Assembly: GCA_041586615.1 (NCBI GenBank)
Contig: JBFGZS010000012.1
Location: forward strand, 1-64,000
Source: Motiliproteus sp041586615
GTDB lineage: Bacteria > Pseudomonadota > Gammaproteobacteria > Pseudomonadales > Balneatricaceae
Direction: 5' to 3'
Length of the DNA stretch: 64,000 nucleotides
Part shown: positions 17,101-24,069 of the stretch, one piece after another
Position numbering within the stretch: the stretch's first letter is position 1
Layout: every line of letters starts with the position of its first letter
Translations under genes and position numbers: made by a program
The notes under the pieces: model-generated
Database searches by the model: none
What the model was told of the DNA's origin: nothing
What the model saw: only the letters and a program-made list of their open reading frames with translations

Positions 17101-17928
17101 ATAGAGGGCTTACTGCAGGAACCGATCAAACAGCTGCTGCTGGTGGAGGATGACAGCAGTAACCGCCAAGCGGTCATACGTCTGATCGGTAATCAAGATG
17201 TTGATATCTGTGCGGTGCGCACCGGCCAGGAGGCACATGAAAAACTGTTAAGCAGCGTTTTCGACTGTATAATTCTGGACCTGTCGCTGCCTGATATCAG
17301 TGGCTTCGATCTGTTAGACCAGCTCAGCCAGGATAGCGCTATCGTCTTGCCGCCCATCGTGGTTTACACCGGTCGCGACCTGACCCCGGAGGAGTATAAG
17401 CGGCTCAACGAATACACCCGCAGTATCGTGATCAAAGGGGCCAGCTCGCCGGAGCGCTTGCTGGATGAAACCACCCTATTCCTGCACAGCGTGGAGTCCT
17501 CCCTGCCCCATGACCAACGTACGATCATCCAGATGCTGTACAATTCGGAACAGCAGTTGCAGGGACGCAAGATTCTGCTAGTGGACGATGACCTGCGCAA
17601 CACCTATGCCCTGTCCCGAGCGTTGAGTGAGCAGGGGTTGGAGGTCAGCATGGCGGATAACGGCGAGCTTGCCCTGCAGAAACTGGCGGAGGAGGATATC
17701 GAACTGGTGCTGATGGATATCATGATGCCGGTGATGGATGGCTATGAAGCGATGCGCAGGATCCGCCAGCAGGCACGCTTTAAAAAATTGCCGATTATTG
17801 CCCTGACGGCGAAGGCAATGCTCGAGGACCGCACGAAATGTATCGAAGCGGGCGCCAATGACTATTGCACCAAACCGGTGGAGATCGACCGGCTTATGTC
17901 CATGATGAGAGTATGGCTGTTCAGATGA
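14125..17928 (+). CDS. Giant hybrid histidine kinase: HAMP-GAF-coiled coil-HisKA-HATPase-three receivers
   Basis: 1267 aa. Two transmembrane segments (about 10-35 and 185-215) flank a periplasmic helical sensor of the CHASE3/four-helix type. HAMP, a GAF domain (about 310-455), a long Glu/Gln-rich coiled coil (about 460-560), HisKA with H574 (M-S-H-E-L-R-T-P) and HATPase_c with G-G-T-G-L-G-L follow. After an Ala/Pro-rich linker there are three receivers with acceptor Asp930, Asp1052 and Asp1198, the last most canonical (L-M-D-I-M-M-P-V-M-D-G). The next gene is CheR. Kinases of this layout occur beside CheR and CheB without chemoreceptors. The coiled coil resembles the methylated helical region of chemoreceptors and may be the methylation target; that is inference. 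Confidence 0.9.
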   Translation: MIFTNRTLASRLVLANAARLLVVIVVMLGVAVSTKAIVDSSADLDRTHSLLEQTLTVKSLSGALEINIQRFLDTGNREFLGAFREKKEALDETLIQLQQGFADRPEPRARLEEIRILVNEWVTLAIASTPTADATQPGVPQLQQAGLSGNTSLEAIKAKLTTLETTGRQHLMAQRARMTEVSEQTLFMLIGGSLVIVLTGLGFALMATLGITRDLKRLSKATLLLAEGDLNATANIHSNDEVGMLSRSFDRMVERLRHIEEIAKAIAAGDFSQQVQVRDKQDRLAIAINQMSESLQRLAGNREAQDWQKTGQAELHTIMRNEHDLLPLTQKIITYLANYLKAQIGVFYLAEDEQLRLVSSYAYTTRNNNDNQFRIGEGLIGQAALEQQSILYSLMPGEQNPLVVNGGMGEFQPVDVIVLPLVHEGAVQAVLSLGVNRKFSALELEFLEKISQSLAISIHVTRTQRQFALLLEESTLQAEELKTQQEELKASNEELEEHAEMLAQSEETLRHKSNELQQLNTELEERTEDLERQKTATEEKNHEIEKAKRAVEIQAQNLARASQYKSEFLANMSHELRTPLNSLLILSQSLANNNPGNLSEEQVEDAKVIYQGGKALLGLINDILDLSKVEAGKLDIRVEDMSIASLLDNLLSQFNPIAVDKGIDLSIEPLGDLPATLCTDPQRVEQVLRNLLSNGLKFTHEGSVGLRAYRLAESVPFHNPELNDHPVIAFAVSDTGIGIPEDKQQGIFEAFQQADGSTSRVYGGTGLGLTISRELVRLLGGEIQLHSREGGGSTFTLYLPLNSSPATPQDARTEPAAGLAVSPSSAEVGPTPVAVGSAAAAPLNPQTLSTPAPTPNTLQRPAAMTAALADDRDSLNPGDKSVLIIEDDRAFARILVDLSRKKGYPALAALQGSQGLQLALEYQPSAIILDLGLPDIGGRQVLKQLKQNIKTRHIPVHILSAEDKDSDLLQMGAMGFLTKPVSGEVINSLFAKIEGLLQEPIKQLLLVEDDSSNRQAVIRLIGNQDVDICAVRTGQEAHEKLLSSVFDCIILDLSLPDISGFDLLDQLSQDSAIVLPPIVVYTGRDLTPEEYKRLNEYTRSIVIKGASSPERLLDETTLFLHSVESSLPHDQRTIIQMLYNSEQQLQGRKILLVDDDLRNTYALSRALSEQGLEVSMADNGELALQKLAEEDIELVLMDIMMPVMDGYEAMRRIRQQARFKKLPIIALTAKAMLEDRTKCIEAGANDYCTKPVEIDRLMSMMRVWLFR

Positions 17929-18773
17929 TGCAAACCGTTAAAGAACTGGAAATACTGGAGATCGATCTGTTTCTGGAGGCGATTTCTCGCCGCTACGGTT
18001 ACGACTTTCGCCATTATGCGCAGGCCTCCCTGAAGCGTCGTATCAAACAGAGCATGCAGCGCGCCGGAGTCAGCCGGGTGGCCGATCTGATTCCGTTGAT
18101 CTTGCATGAGAAGGCGTTCTTTGACAGTTTTTTGAAGGATATGTCGGTCACCGTTACCAGCATGTTCCGGGACCCCAGCTTTTTTGCGATGCTCCGGGAA
18201 CAGATCGTTCCGGTCTTGAAGACCTACCCCTTTATCAAGATCTGGCATGCCGGTTGCGCGACCGGCGAAGAGGTGTATTCCTTGGCGATTCTGCTCAAGG
18301 AAGAGGGCCTCTACGAACGCACGCAACTCTACGCCACCGATTACAACAACCACTCGCTGGCTGTCGCCAAGGAGGGGATCTACCCCCTCAAGCAGCTGCA
18401 GGAATACAGTGAGAATTATATCCGCGCGGGGGGCAAGGGCACTTTTTCCGATTATTATCACGCCAAATACGGCGCGGCAAAAATGCATGAGGCGCTGAAG
18501 GAAAATGTCACCTTTGCCAACCATAATCTGGCCAGCGACGGTGTCTTTGGTGAGATGCAGATGATTATATGCCGCAATGTGCTGATCTATTTCGATCAGC
18601 AGTTGCAGAACCGGGTGTTGAATCTGTTTGACGCCAGTTTATGCCCGCGCGGCTTTCTGTGTCTGGGCACTAACGAGTCGCTGAGATTCTCCTCGGTTCA
18701 GGATCGGTTTGAAAAGCTAACGCCGAAAGAAAAGATCTATCGGCAGAAACGGAGTCACCAGGGTGAAGGTTAA
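17913..18773 (+). CDS. CheR-family protein methyltransferase
   Basis: About 286 aa. The CheR N-terminal helical domain is followed by the SAM-binding domain with A-G-C-A-T-G-E-E-V-Y-S and the late I-I-C-R-N-V-L-I-Y-F motif. CheR enzymes transfer methyl groups from S-adenosylmethionine to glutamates of signalling proteins. The start is uncertain: ATG 17913 overlaps the hybrid kinase by 16 bases, and ATG 17925 overlaps its stop as ATGA. There is no CheA, CheW or chemoreceptor in the window, but a CheB esterase is encoded downstream in the same series. The substrate is probably the neighbouring hybrid kinase. Confidence 0.88.
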   Translation: MAVQMMQTVKELEILEIDLFLEAISRRYGYDFRHYAQASLKRRIKQSMQRAGVSRVADLIPLILHEKAFFDSFLKDMSVTVTSMFRDPSFFAMLREQIVPVLKTYPFIKIWHAGCATGEEVYSLAILLKEEGLYERTQLYATDYNNHSLAVAKEGIYPLKQLQEYSENYIRAGGKGTFSDYYHAKYGAAKMHEALKENVTFANHNLASDGVFGEMQMIICRNVLIYFDQQLQNRVLNLFDASLCPRGFLCLGTNESLRFSSVQDRFEKLTPKEKIYRQKRSHQGEG

Positions 18774-20877
18774 GGCGTCTATAAACCCGCCGTGCCGACC
18801 CGCCGAGGTCCTGCCAAAGATTCTGGCGGTGGATGACCGGCCTGAAAACCTTCACTCCCTGAAGCGGATCCTCAGCGATGTGCAGGCCCAGGTCATCGCG
18901 GTGCCCTCGGGGCAAGAGGCCCTGGCGCAGATCCTGCGTCATGATTTCGCGCTGATTCTGCTGGATGTGATGATGCCGGAGATGGACGGGTTTGAAACGG
19001 CGGCGCTGATTCGCGATCATCGGGCCAGCCAGCAGATTCCCATTATCTTCGTGACGGCGGCAGACCGCGATCAGAGCTACGAGGATAAGGGCTATAACCT
19101 CGGCGCGGTTGATTATCTGTTCAAGCCTATTCAACCGCATATCCTGCTCAGCAAGGTACGGGTCTTTATGGATCAGGCCAACCAGCAACAGCAGCTGGTT
19201 CAGAATCTGCGTGAAATCCAGCGCTTACAAGATAGTCATGCGGTACTGCTACACTCGGTCAGCGAAGGCATTCTCAGCCTCGACGTGGATGGACGCATCA
19301 CCTTTGCCAATTCGGCGGCGCCCGGCTTACTGGGCATCGAGCCGGGGCAACTGGAGGGACGTTACCTGACCGACTTCCTGCTGCTGGCCGAAGACCGCCC
19401 GGCCGATAGCCACTGGCTCAGCCATAGCCTCTACCCGCATTGCCGCGAGAACCGGGGGGGCTCCTATGATCAGCACTGGTTTCGGCATGCCCGGGGGCAC
19501 CGGTTTCCGATTGAGTACACGGTCAGCCCCCTGAATGAGCGACCCGATCAATTTACCGGCGTGGTGCTGGTGTTTCAGGATATCAGCGAACGCAAGGAGC
19601 GGGAGGTACTGGAGCTGGCCAACAAACACAAATCCACTTTTTTGGCCAACATCAGCCATGAATTGCGCTCCCCACTCCACAGCCTGCTGATTCTGGCCAA
19701 GCGGTTGGCGGCCAATACCGAAGGTAATCTGCAGGCCGATCAGATCAAGGCGGCGACGGTGATTCAGCGCGAGGGACAGGACCTGCTGCATCTGATCAAC
19801 GACATCCTGGATCTGTCCAAAGTGGAGGCTGGAAAAATGGCCATGCACTGGGACGAGGCGCCCATCGCCGCGATGCTGCAGCATCTGGAAAGTCAGTTTA
19901 CCCCGTTGGCCGTCGAGAAAGGCCTCGCCTGCCATTGGGATCTGAGCGCTGGCGTTCCGGACAGCCTGCATACCGACCGTCTGCGGTTACAGCAGGTGCT
20001 CAAAAATCTGTTGGCCAACGCCATCAAGTTTACCACTCAGGGCCGCGTGTCGCTCAGAATTAGCCGGGTGGGTCGCGGCGAAACCGAGGCGATCGCCTTT
20101 GCGGTATCCGATACCGGCATCGGCATCGCCGCCGCCAAGCAGGTAGAGATATTCGATGACTTTCAACAGGTTGACGTGGCCATTAATCGCCACTACGAGG
20201 GCACGGGACTGGGGCTGGCCATCTGCCGGGAATTGACCCGTCTACTGGGCGGCCACCTTAGCGTGCAAAGCGCACTGGGCCAGGGTAGCTGCTTTACCCT
20301 GTATCTGCCCTTACAGCCCCCCGCGGACGGCGCCGGGCTCGAGCAACCGGATAAGCTGCCGCTGATACTACCGGCGAACAGAACCCGGGCCCCAGCACGC
20401 CAGCCCCAGCCGGTGACGCCGGATCAGTGGCTTGACATAGCGCCGCGCCTGGCCGAACTGGCGCCCGGTAGAAACCTGTTGCTGCTGGATAGTGATATGC
20501 GCAACAGCTTTACCCTGGCCGCATGGCTGCGGCGTCACGGTTTTCGTGTGATCAAAGCCGACAGTTATGCCAGTGCCCTGGCCACGCTGGAACAGGAGCC
20601 CCAGGTGGACCTGTTGCTCCTGGCCCTTATGCCGCCGTCCCCGGCAGCGCAGCAGCTAGTGACCCTGATCCGCGCCCGTCAAGGTCAGCAGTCCGCTGCC
20701 GTTATCCTGATGCGCGATCCGCAGCAGCCGGATCACGCCGACACGGGCCTGCAACAGTGCGCTGATGCCTGTGTGCTGAAGCCGCTGGCGACCACCCAGC
20801 TGCTGACACCATTAACCGCATGCCTCGAGGCCATGCCTACCCCGGTGGCCCCGGTAGTAAGAGAGATAAATAAATGA
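18763..20877 (+). CDS. Cytoplasmic receiver-PAS-histidine kinase with a degenerate C-terminal receiver
   Basis: 704 aa, GTG start with GGAG nine bases upstream, overlapping cheR. Order: REC with Asp68 (L-L-D-V-M-M-P-E-M-D-G), PAS (about 165-280), HisKA with H299 (I-S-H-E-L-R-S-P), and HATPase_c with G-T-G-L-G-L. The C-terminal receiver-like domain has Ala where the acceptor Asp should be (L-L-L-A-L-M-P). The last domain therefore cannot be phosphorylated normally and may be a binding module. No membrane segment. The N-terminal receiver could accept phosphate from the upstream hybrid kinase, making a relay. Its stop overlaps the next start as ATGA. Confidence 0.88.
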   Translation: MKVKASINPPCRPAEVLPKILAVDDRPENLHSLKRILSDVQAQVIAVPSGQEALAQILRHDFALILLDVMMPEMDGFETAALIRDHRASQQIPIIFVTAADRDQSYEDKGYNLGAVDYLFKPIQPHILLSKVRVFMDQANQQQQLVQNLREIQRLQDSHAVLLHSVSEGILSLDVDGRITFANSAAPGLLGIEPGQLEGRYLTDFLLLAEDRPADSHWLSHSLYPHCRENRGGSYDQHWFRHARGHRFPIEYTVSPLNERPDQFTGVVLVFQDISERKEREVLELANKHKSTFLANISHELRSPLHSLLILAKRLAANTEGNLQADQIKAATVIQREGQDLLHLINDILDLSKVEAGKMAMHWDEAPIAAMLQHLESQFTPLAVEKGLACHWDLSAGVPDSLHTDRLRLQQVLKNLLANAIKFTTQGRVSLRISRVGRGETEAIAFAVSDTGIGIAAAKQVEIFDDFQQVDVAINRHYEGTGLGLAICRELTRLLGGHLSVQSALGQGSCFTLYLPLQPPADGAGLEQPDKLPLILPANRTRAPARQPQPVTPDQWLDIAPRLAELAPGRNLLLLDSDMRNSFTLAAWLRRHGFRVIKADSYASALATLEQEPQVDLLLLALMPPSPAAQQLVTLIRARQGQQSAAVILMRDPQQPDHADTGLQQCADACVLKPLATTQLLTPLTACLEAMPTPVAPVVREINK

Positions 20878-23291
20878 TTCACGTGCAACGCTCCAAGATT
20901 CTGGTGGTGGATGATAAAGCGGACAACCTTTATGTCATGGACACCTTGCTGAAAGATTGCGAGGTCGAGGTCTTTCTGGCGCAATCGGGTAATGAGGCGC
21001 TGTCCCTCACCCTGCACCACCGCTTTGCACTGATCTTGCTGGATGTACAGATGCCGGGGATGGATGGCTTCGAAACAGCCGGCCTGATCCGCCAGGATGA
21101 AGAGACGCGCAAAATCCCCATTATTTTCTTGACCGCCCTGAGCACGGATCAGCCCTATGTGCTGCAGGGGTACGAGTCCGGCGCGGTCGATTACCTGGTC
21201 AAACCGGTGGATACGGCCATCCTGTTGAATAAAATCGAGGTATTTCTGTCCTTGGACCGTTACCAGCAACAGCTGGCAGCGCTGAATCAACAACATCAGC
21301 TGTTGCTCGATTGTGCGGGAGAGGGAATCCTGGGCGTCGACCCCTCGGGACACATCCACTTTAGCAACAAGGTGGCGGGGCAGCTTCTGAGCGCGTCGGA
21401 GCAGCAGCTACGCGGCGCTCATCTGCATGAACTGCTGTATGGCGAGCAGGAGGAGGTGCCGGCCTGGGAGCAGTCGCCGGTCTATATGGCGTACCAGGAT
21501 GGGCAACCCTACCGGGTCCATGACGGGCTGTTTTGGGGCCGCGACCGGCGGCCTATTCCGGTGGACTATACCAGCACGCTGCTCGCCGATGCATACGGTG
21601 ACTTTGCCGGTGGCGTGATTATTTTTCAGGATATCACCCAGCGCAAAAAGACCGAGCAGAAACTGCTGGACCTGGCGCAGTATGACCCCCTGACCGGGCT
21701 CGCCAACCGCGTCCTGTTTCAGGATTTTCTGTCCCTGTCGATTGCCCGGGCCCAGCGGCGCAAGAGCCATATGGCGCTATTACTGCTGGATCTCGACCAC
21801 TTTAAAGATATTAACGATACCTTGGGGCACGATACCGGCGATCAGCTGCTGCAAAGTGTCGCCCAACGTATTCAGTTCAGCGTCAGCGGCAAGCCCGTAG
21901 AATCCGATCTGGGCGACGGCGAGGCCCACCTGCTGAAAAGTGTCGCCCAGCGCCTGAAAAACAACCTCCGGCGTAGCGACCTGGTGGCCCGCCTGGGGGG
22001 CGATGAGTTTGCTATCGTGCTCGATGAGATCGCCCAGCCCCAGGACGCCGGTATCGTGGCAAACAAGATCCTGAGTGCGCTGGCGCCCCCGCATCAGTTG
22101 GGCCGCTACAAAGTGTTTATCAGCCCGAGTATCGGCATTGCCTCCTACCCAGGCTGCAGCGCCGACGCCGGGGAACTGATAAAAGCGGCCGATACCGCCC
22201 TTTATCAGGCCAAGGCGCAGGGCCGCAATAATTACCAGTTCTATGCCCCCGAAATGCATCGCTCAGCCATGGAAAGAATGCGCCTGGAGCAGGATCTACG
22301 CTACGCCGTCGAGCGCCAGCAACTAAGCCTGCACTATCAGCCCCAGGTCGACCTGGTCAGTGGTCAGATGATCGGTATCGAGGTGCTGTTACGCTGGCGC
22401 CACCCGGAGATGGGGATGATCAGTCCGAACAAGTTTATTCCCCTGGCCGAGCGGACAGGCACCATTCTCGGGCTTGGCGAATGGGTATTGGATAAGGCCT
22501 GCCGGCAATTTCAACGGTGGCGACAAGAGGGCTTGGTCAGCGATAAGGTGATGCTGGCGGTCAATATCTCCAGCCGGCAGCTGACCCGGGATGCGGGTGC
22601 GGCAGCCATTCAGGCCGCTCTAGCGCAGTGTGACCTGCCCCCGGCCAGCCTCAATATCGAGCTGACAGAAAATGCCCTGATGGGGGAACAGGACTCCCCT
22701 GCCCCGGCCCTGGACAAACTGAGAGCGCTGGGAATACGGGTTTCATTGGATAACTTTGGCACCGGCTACTCCTCCTTCAATCAAATTCACTGCCTGCCCA
22801 TCGATTGCCTGAAAGTCGCTCAGCCCTTTGTCAGCAAGATTGGCCAAGACTCAAAAAATGACGCGGTGGTCAAGACCATCATCGATATGGCCCATACCCT
22901 GGGCTTCGGCCTGGTGGCCGAAGGCGTCGAAACGGCGGAGCAGGCCACATTCCTGCAAGCCCATGGCTGTCACCGGGTGCAGGGGTTCTACATCTGTCCG
23001 CCACTCGGTGATCAGATGATGACCCAGCTGCTGAAAAGTCGACTCGATAAGTGCTCCCGGGACCTGTGTACCTGGGATGTATGTACCCGGGATATGCTTA
23101 CCCCGGATGCCGCTACCCAGGATGTGCTGACCCAAGAGGTATATACCCAGGATGTGCTTAGCCAAGAGGTATGTACCCCGGATATGCTTAACCAAGATAC
23201 CGCTACCCGGGATAAAAGCACCCAGGACAAAAGTCCCCAGGAGCGAACGATCACGGAAGAGAGCCTAGCGCGGCGGGAAGAGCGCTTTTAG
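20874..23291 (+). CDS. REC-PAS-GGDEF-EAL protein; likely diguanylate cyclase with a degenerate EAL
   Basis: 805 aa, ATGA-coupled to the upstream kinase gene. REC has Asp57; PAS covers about 145-255. GGDEF (375-379) is intact, with an R-x-x-D product-inhibition site five residues before it. Upstream of that the domain carries a 28-residue insertion: the segment LLQSVAQRI (325-333) recurs as LLKSVAQRL (353-361), and the DNA copies at 21843 and 21927 are 23/26 identical. The EAL domain reads E-V-L (503-505), D-N-F-G instead of D-D-F-G, and L-K-V-A instead of L-K-I-D. Metal ligands are lost, and phosphodiesterase activity is doubtful. The C-terminal tail is a 13-unit five-residue repeat. It probably makes c-di-GMP when its receiver is phosphorylated by the neighbouring kinases. 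Confidence 0.88.
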   Translation: MIHVQRSKILVVDDKADNLYVMDTLLKDCEVEVFLAQSGNEALSLTLHHRFALILLDVQMPGMDGFETAGLIRQDEETRKIPIIFLTALSTDQPYVLQGYESGAVDYLVKPVDTAILLNKIEVFLSLDRYQQQLAALNQQHQLLLDCAGEGILGVDPSGHIHFSNKVAGQLLSASEQQLRGAHLHELLYGEQEEVPAWEQSPVYMAYQDGQPYRVHDGLFWGRDRRPIPVDYTSTLLADAYGDFAGGVIIFQDITQRKKTEQKLLDLAQYDPLTGLANRVLFQDFLSLSIARAQRRKSHMALLLLDLDHFKDINDTLGHDTGDQLLQSVAQRIQFSVSGKPVESDLGDGEAHLLKSVAQRLKNNLRRSDLVARLGGDEFAIVLDEIAQPQDAGIVANKILSALAPPHQLGRYKVFISPSIGIASYPGCSADAGELIKAADTALYQAKAQGRNNYQFYAPEMHRSAMERMRLEQDLRYAVERQQLSLHYQPQVDLVSGQMIGIEVLLRWRHPEMGMISPNKFIPLAERTGTILGLGEWVLDKACRQFQRWRQEGLVSDKVMLAVNISSRQLTRDAGAAAIQAALAQCDLPPASLNIELTENALMGEQDSPAPALDKLRALGIRVSLDNFGTGYSSFNQIHCLPIDCLKVAQPFVSKIGQDSKNDAVVKTIIDMAHTLGFGLVAEGVETAEQATFLQAHGCHRVQGFYICPPLGDQMMTQLLKSRLDKCSRDLCTWDVCTRDMLTPDAATQDVLTQEVYTQDVLSQEVCTPDMLNQDTATRDKSTQDKSPQERTITEESLARREERF
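23052..23246 (+). repeat. 15-bp coding tandem repeat, about 13 units (pentapeptide tail)
   Basis: Residues 727-791 of the GGDEF-EAL protein are 13 five-residue units of pattern x-[TS]-x-[DE]-[VM], for example CTRDM, LTPDA, ATQDV and YTQDV. The period is exactly 15 bp, so frame is kept. It is not the A-[DN]-L-x-x pentapeptide-repeat family. Confidence 0.85.
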
Positions 23292-23350
23292 CCGTGTCCT
23301 GCTCGTCATCGAAGGTCCGGCAAGAGACGCCGCATCGGAGGTATGAAACG

Positions 23351-23920
23351 ATGTATGAAGCGATCTTGGTGGGCGGGTCGGCGGGCGCCTTACAGGCCCT
23401 ACCGCGCCTGCTGCAACAGCTACCGCCCGGTTTTTCTCTGCCGGTGGTGATCGTGCTACACCGCCTGGAGGGCCCTCTGGGGGTTTTACATCACTATCTT
23501 GGCCAGCATTGTGTGCTGCCGGTGATCGAGGTCCAGGATAAGGAGCCGCTGCTGCCCGGACGGGTTTACCTTGCCCCTGCCGGCTATCATCTGCTGCTGG
23601 AAGAGGGCCGCTATTTTAGCCTGTCGATAGATCCACGGGTCAGCTACTCCCGTCCCTCGATCGATGTGCTCTTCGAGAGTGCCGTGGATGTCTTTGGTAG
23701 CCAGCTGGTGGGGGTCATTTTAACCGGTGCCAACTCGGATGGCGCGGTGGGACTGCAACGGCTTAAGGCCGCCGGAGGCTTGGCGCTGGTTCAGGACCCG
23801 GCCAGCGCGGTGGCGGATTTTATGCCCCGGGCCGCCCTGAAGGCGGCGTCGCTCGAGCGCGGGCTTGATCTGGACGCCATAGGCTCGCTGCTGGCGCAGC
23901 TACAGGGCAAGACGTCATGA
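23351..23920 (+). CDS. CheB-type methylesterase domain without receiver
   Basis: 189 aa from the ATG at 23351 (GGAGG ten bases upstream). The whole protein is the CheB catalytic domain. The Ser of G-G-S-A-G, the His of V-L-H-R and the Asp of G-A-N-S-D-G-A form the expected triad. It should remove methyl esters added by the CheR of the same series. The usual regulatory receiver of CheB is absent, so activity must be controlled in another way, perhaps by the receivers of the neighbouring kinases. It lies 59 bases after the GGDEF-EAL gene, with 149 bases to the next gene. Confidence 0.87.
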   Translation: MYEAILVGGSAGALQALPRLLQQLPPGFSLPVVIVLHRLEGPLGVLHHYLGQHCVLPVIEVQDKEPLLPGRVYLAPAGYHLLLEEGRYFSLSIDPRVSYSRPSIDVLFESAVDVFGSQLVGVILTGANSDGAVGLQRLKAAGGLALVQDPASAVADFMPRAALKAASLERGLDLDAIGSLLAQLQGKTS

Positions 23921-24069
23921 TCATGTCGGCTTCGGTGCAGGGCTGCGCGCGGGATCGGCTAACGGCCTTGGACGTAAGGCACCGCTATACGATAAAATTA
24001 CCGGGCAACAGGCCTCGCCAGGCTGACCCTCATCCCGTCCAGATAAACAAAGCGTAGGTATATTACACC

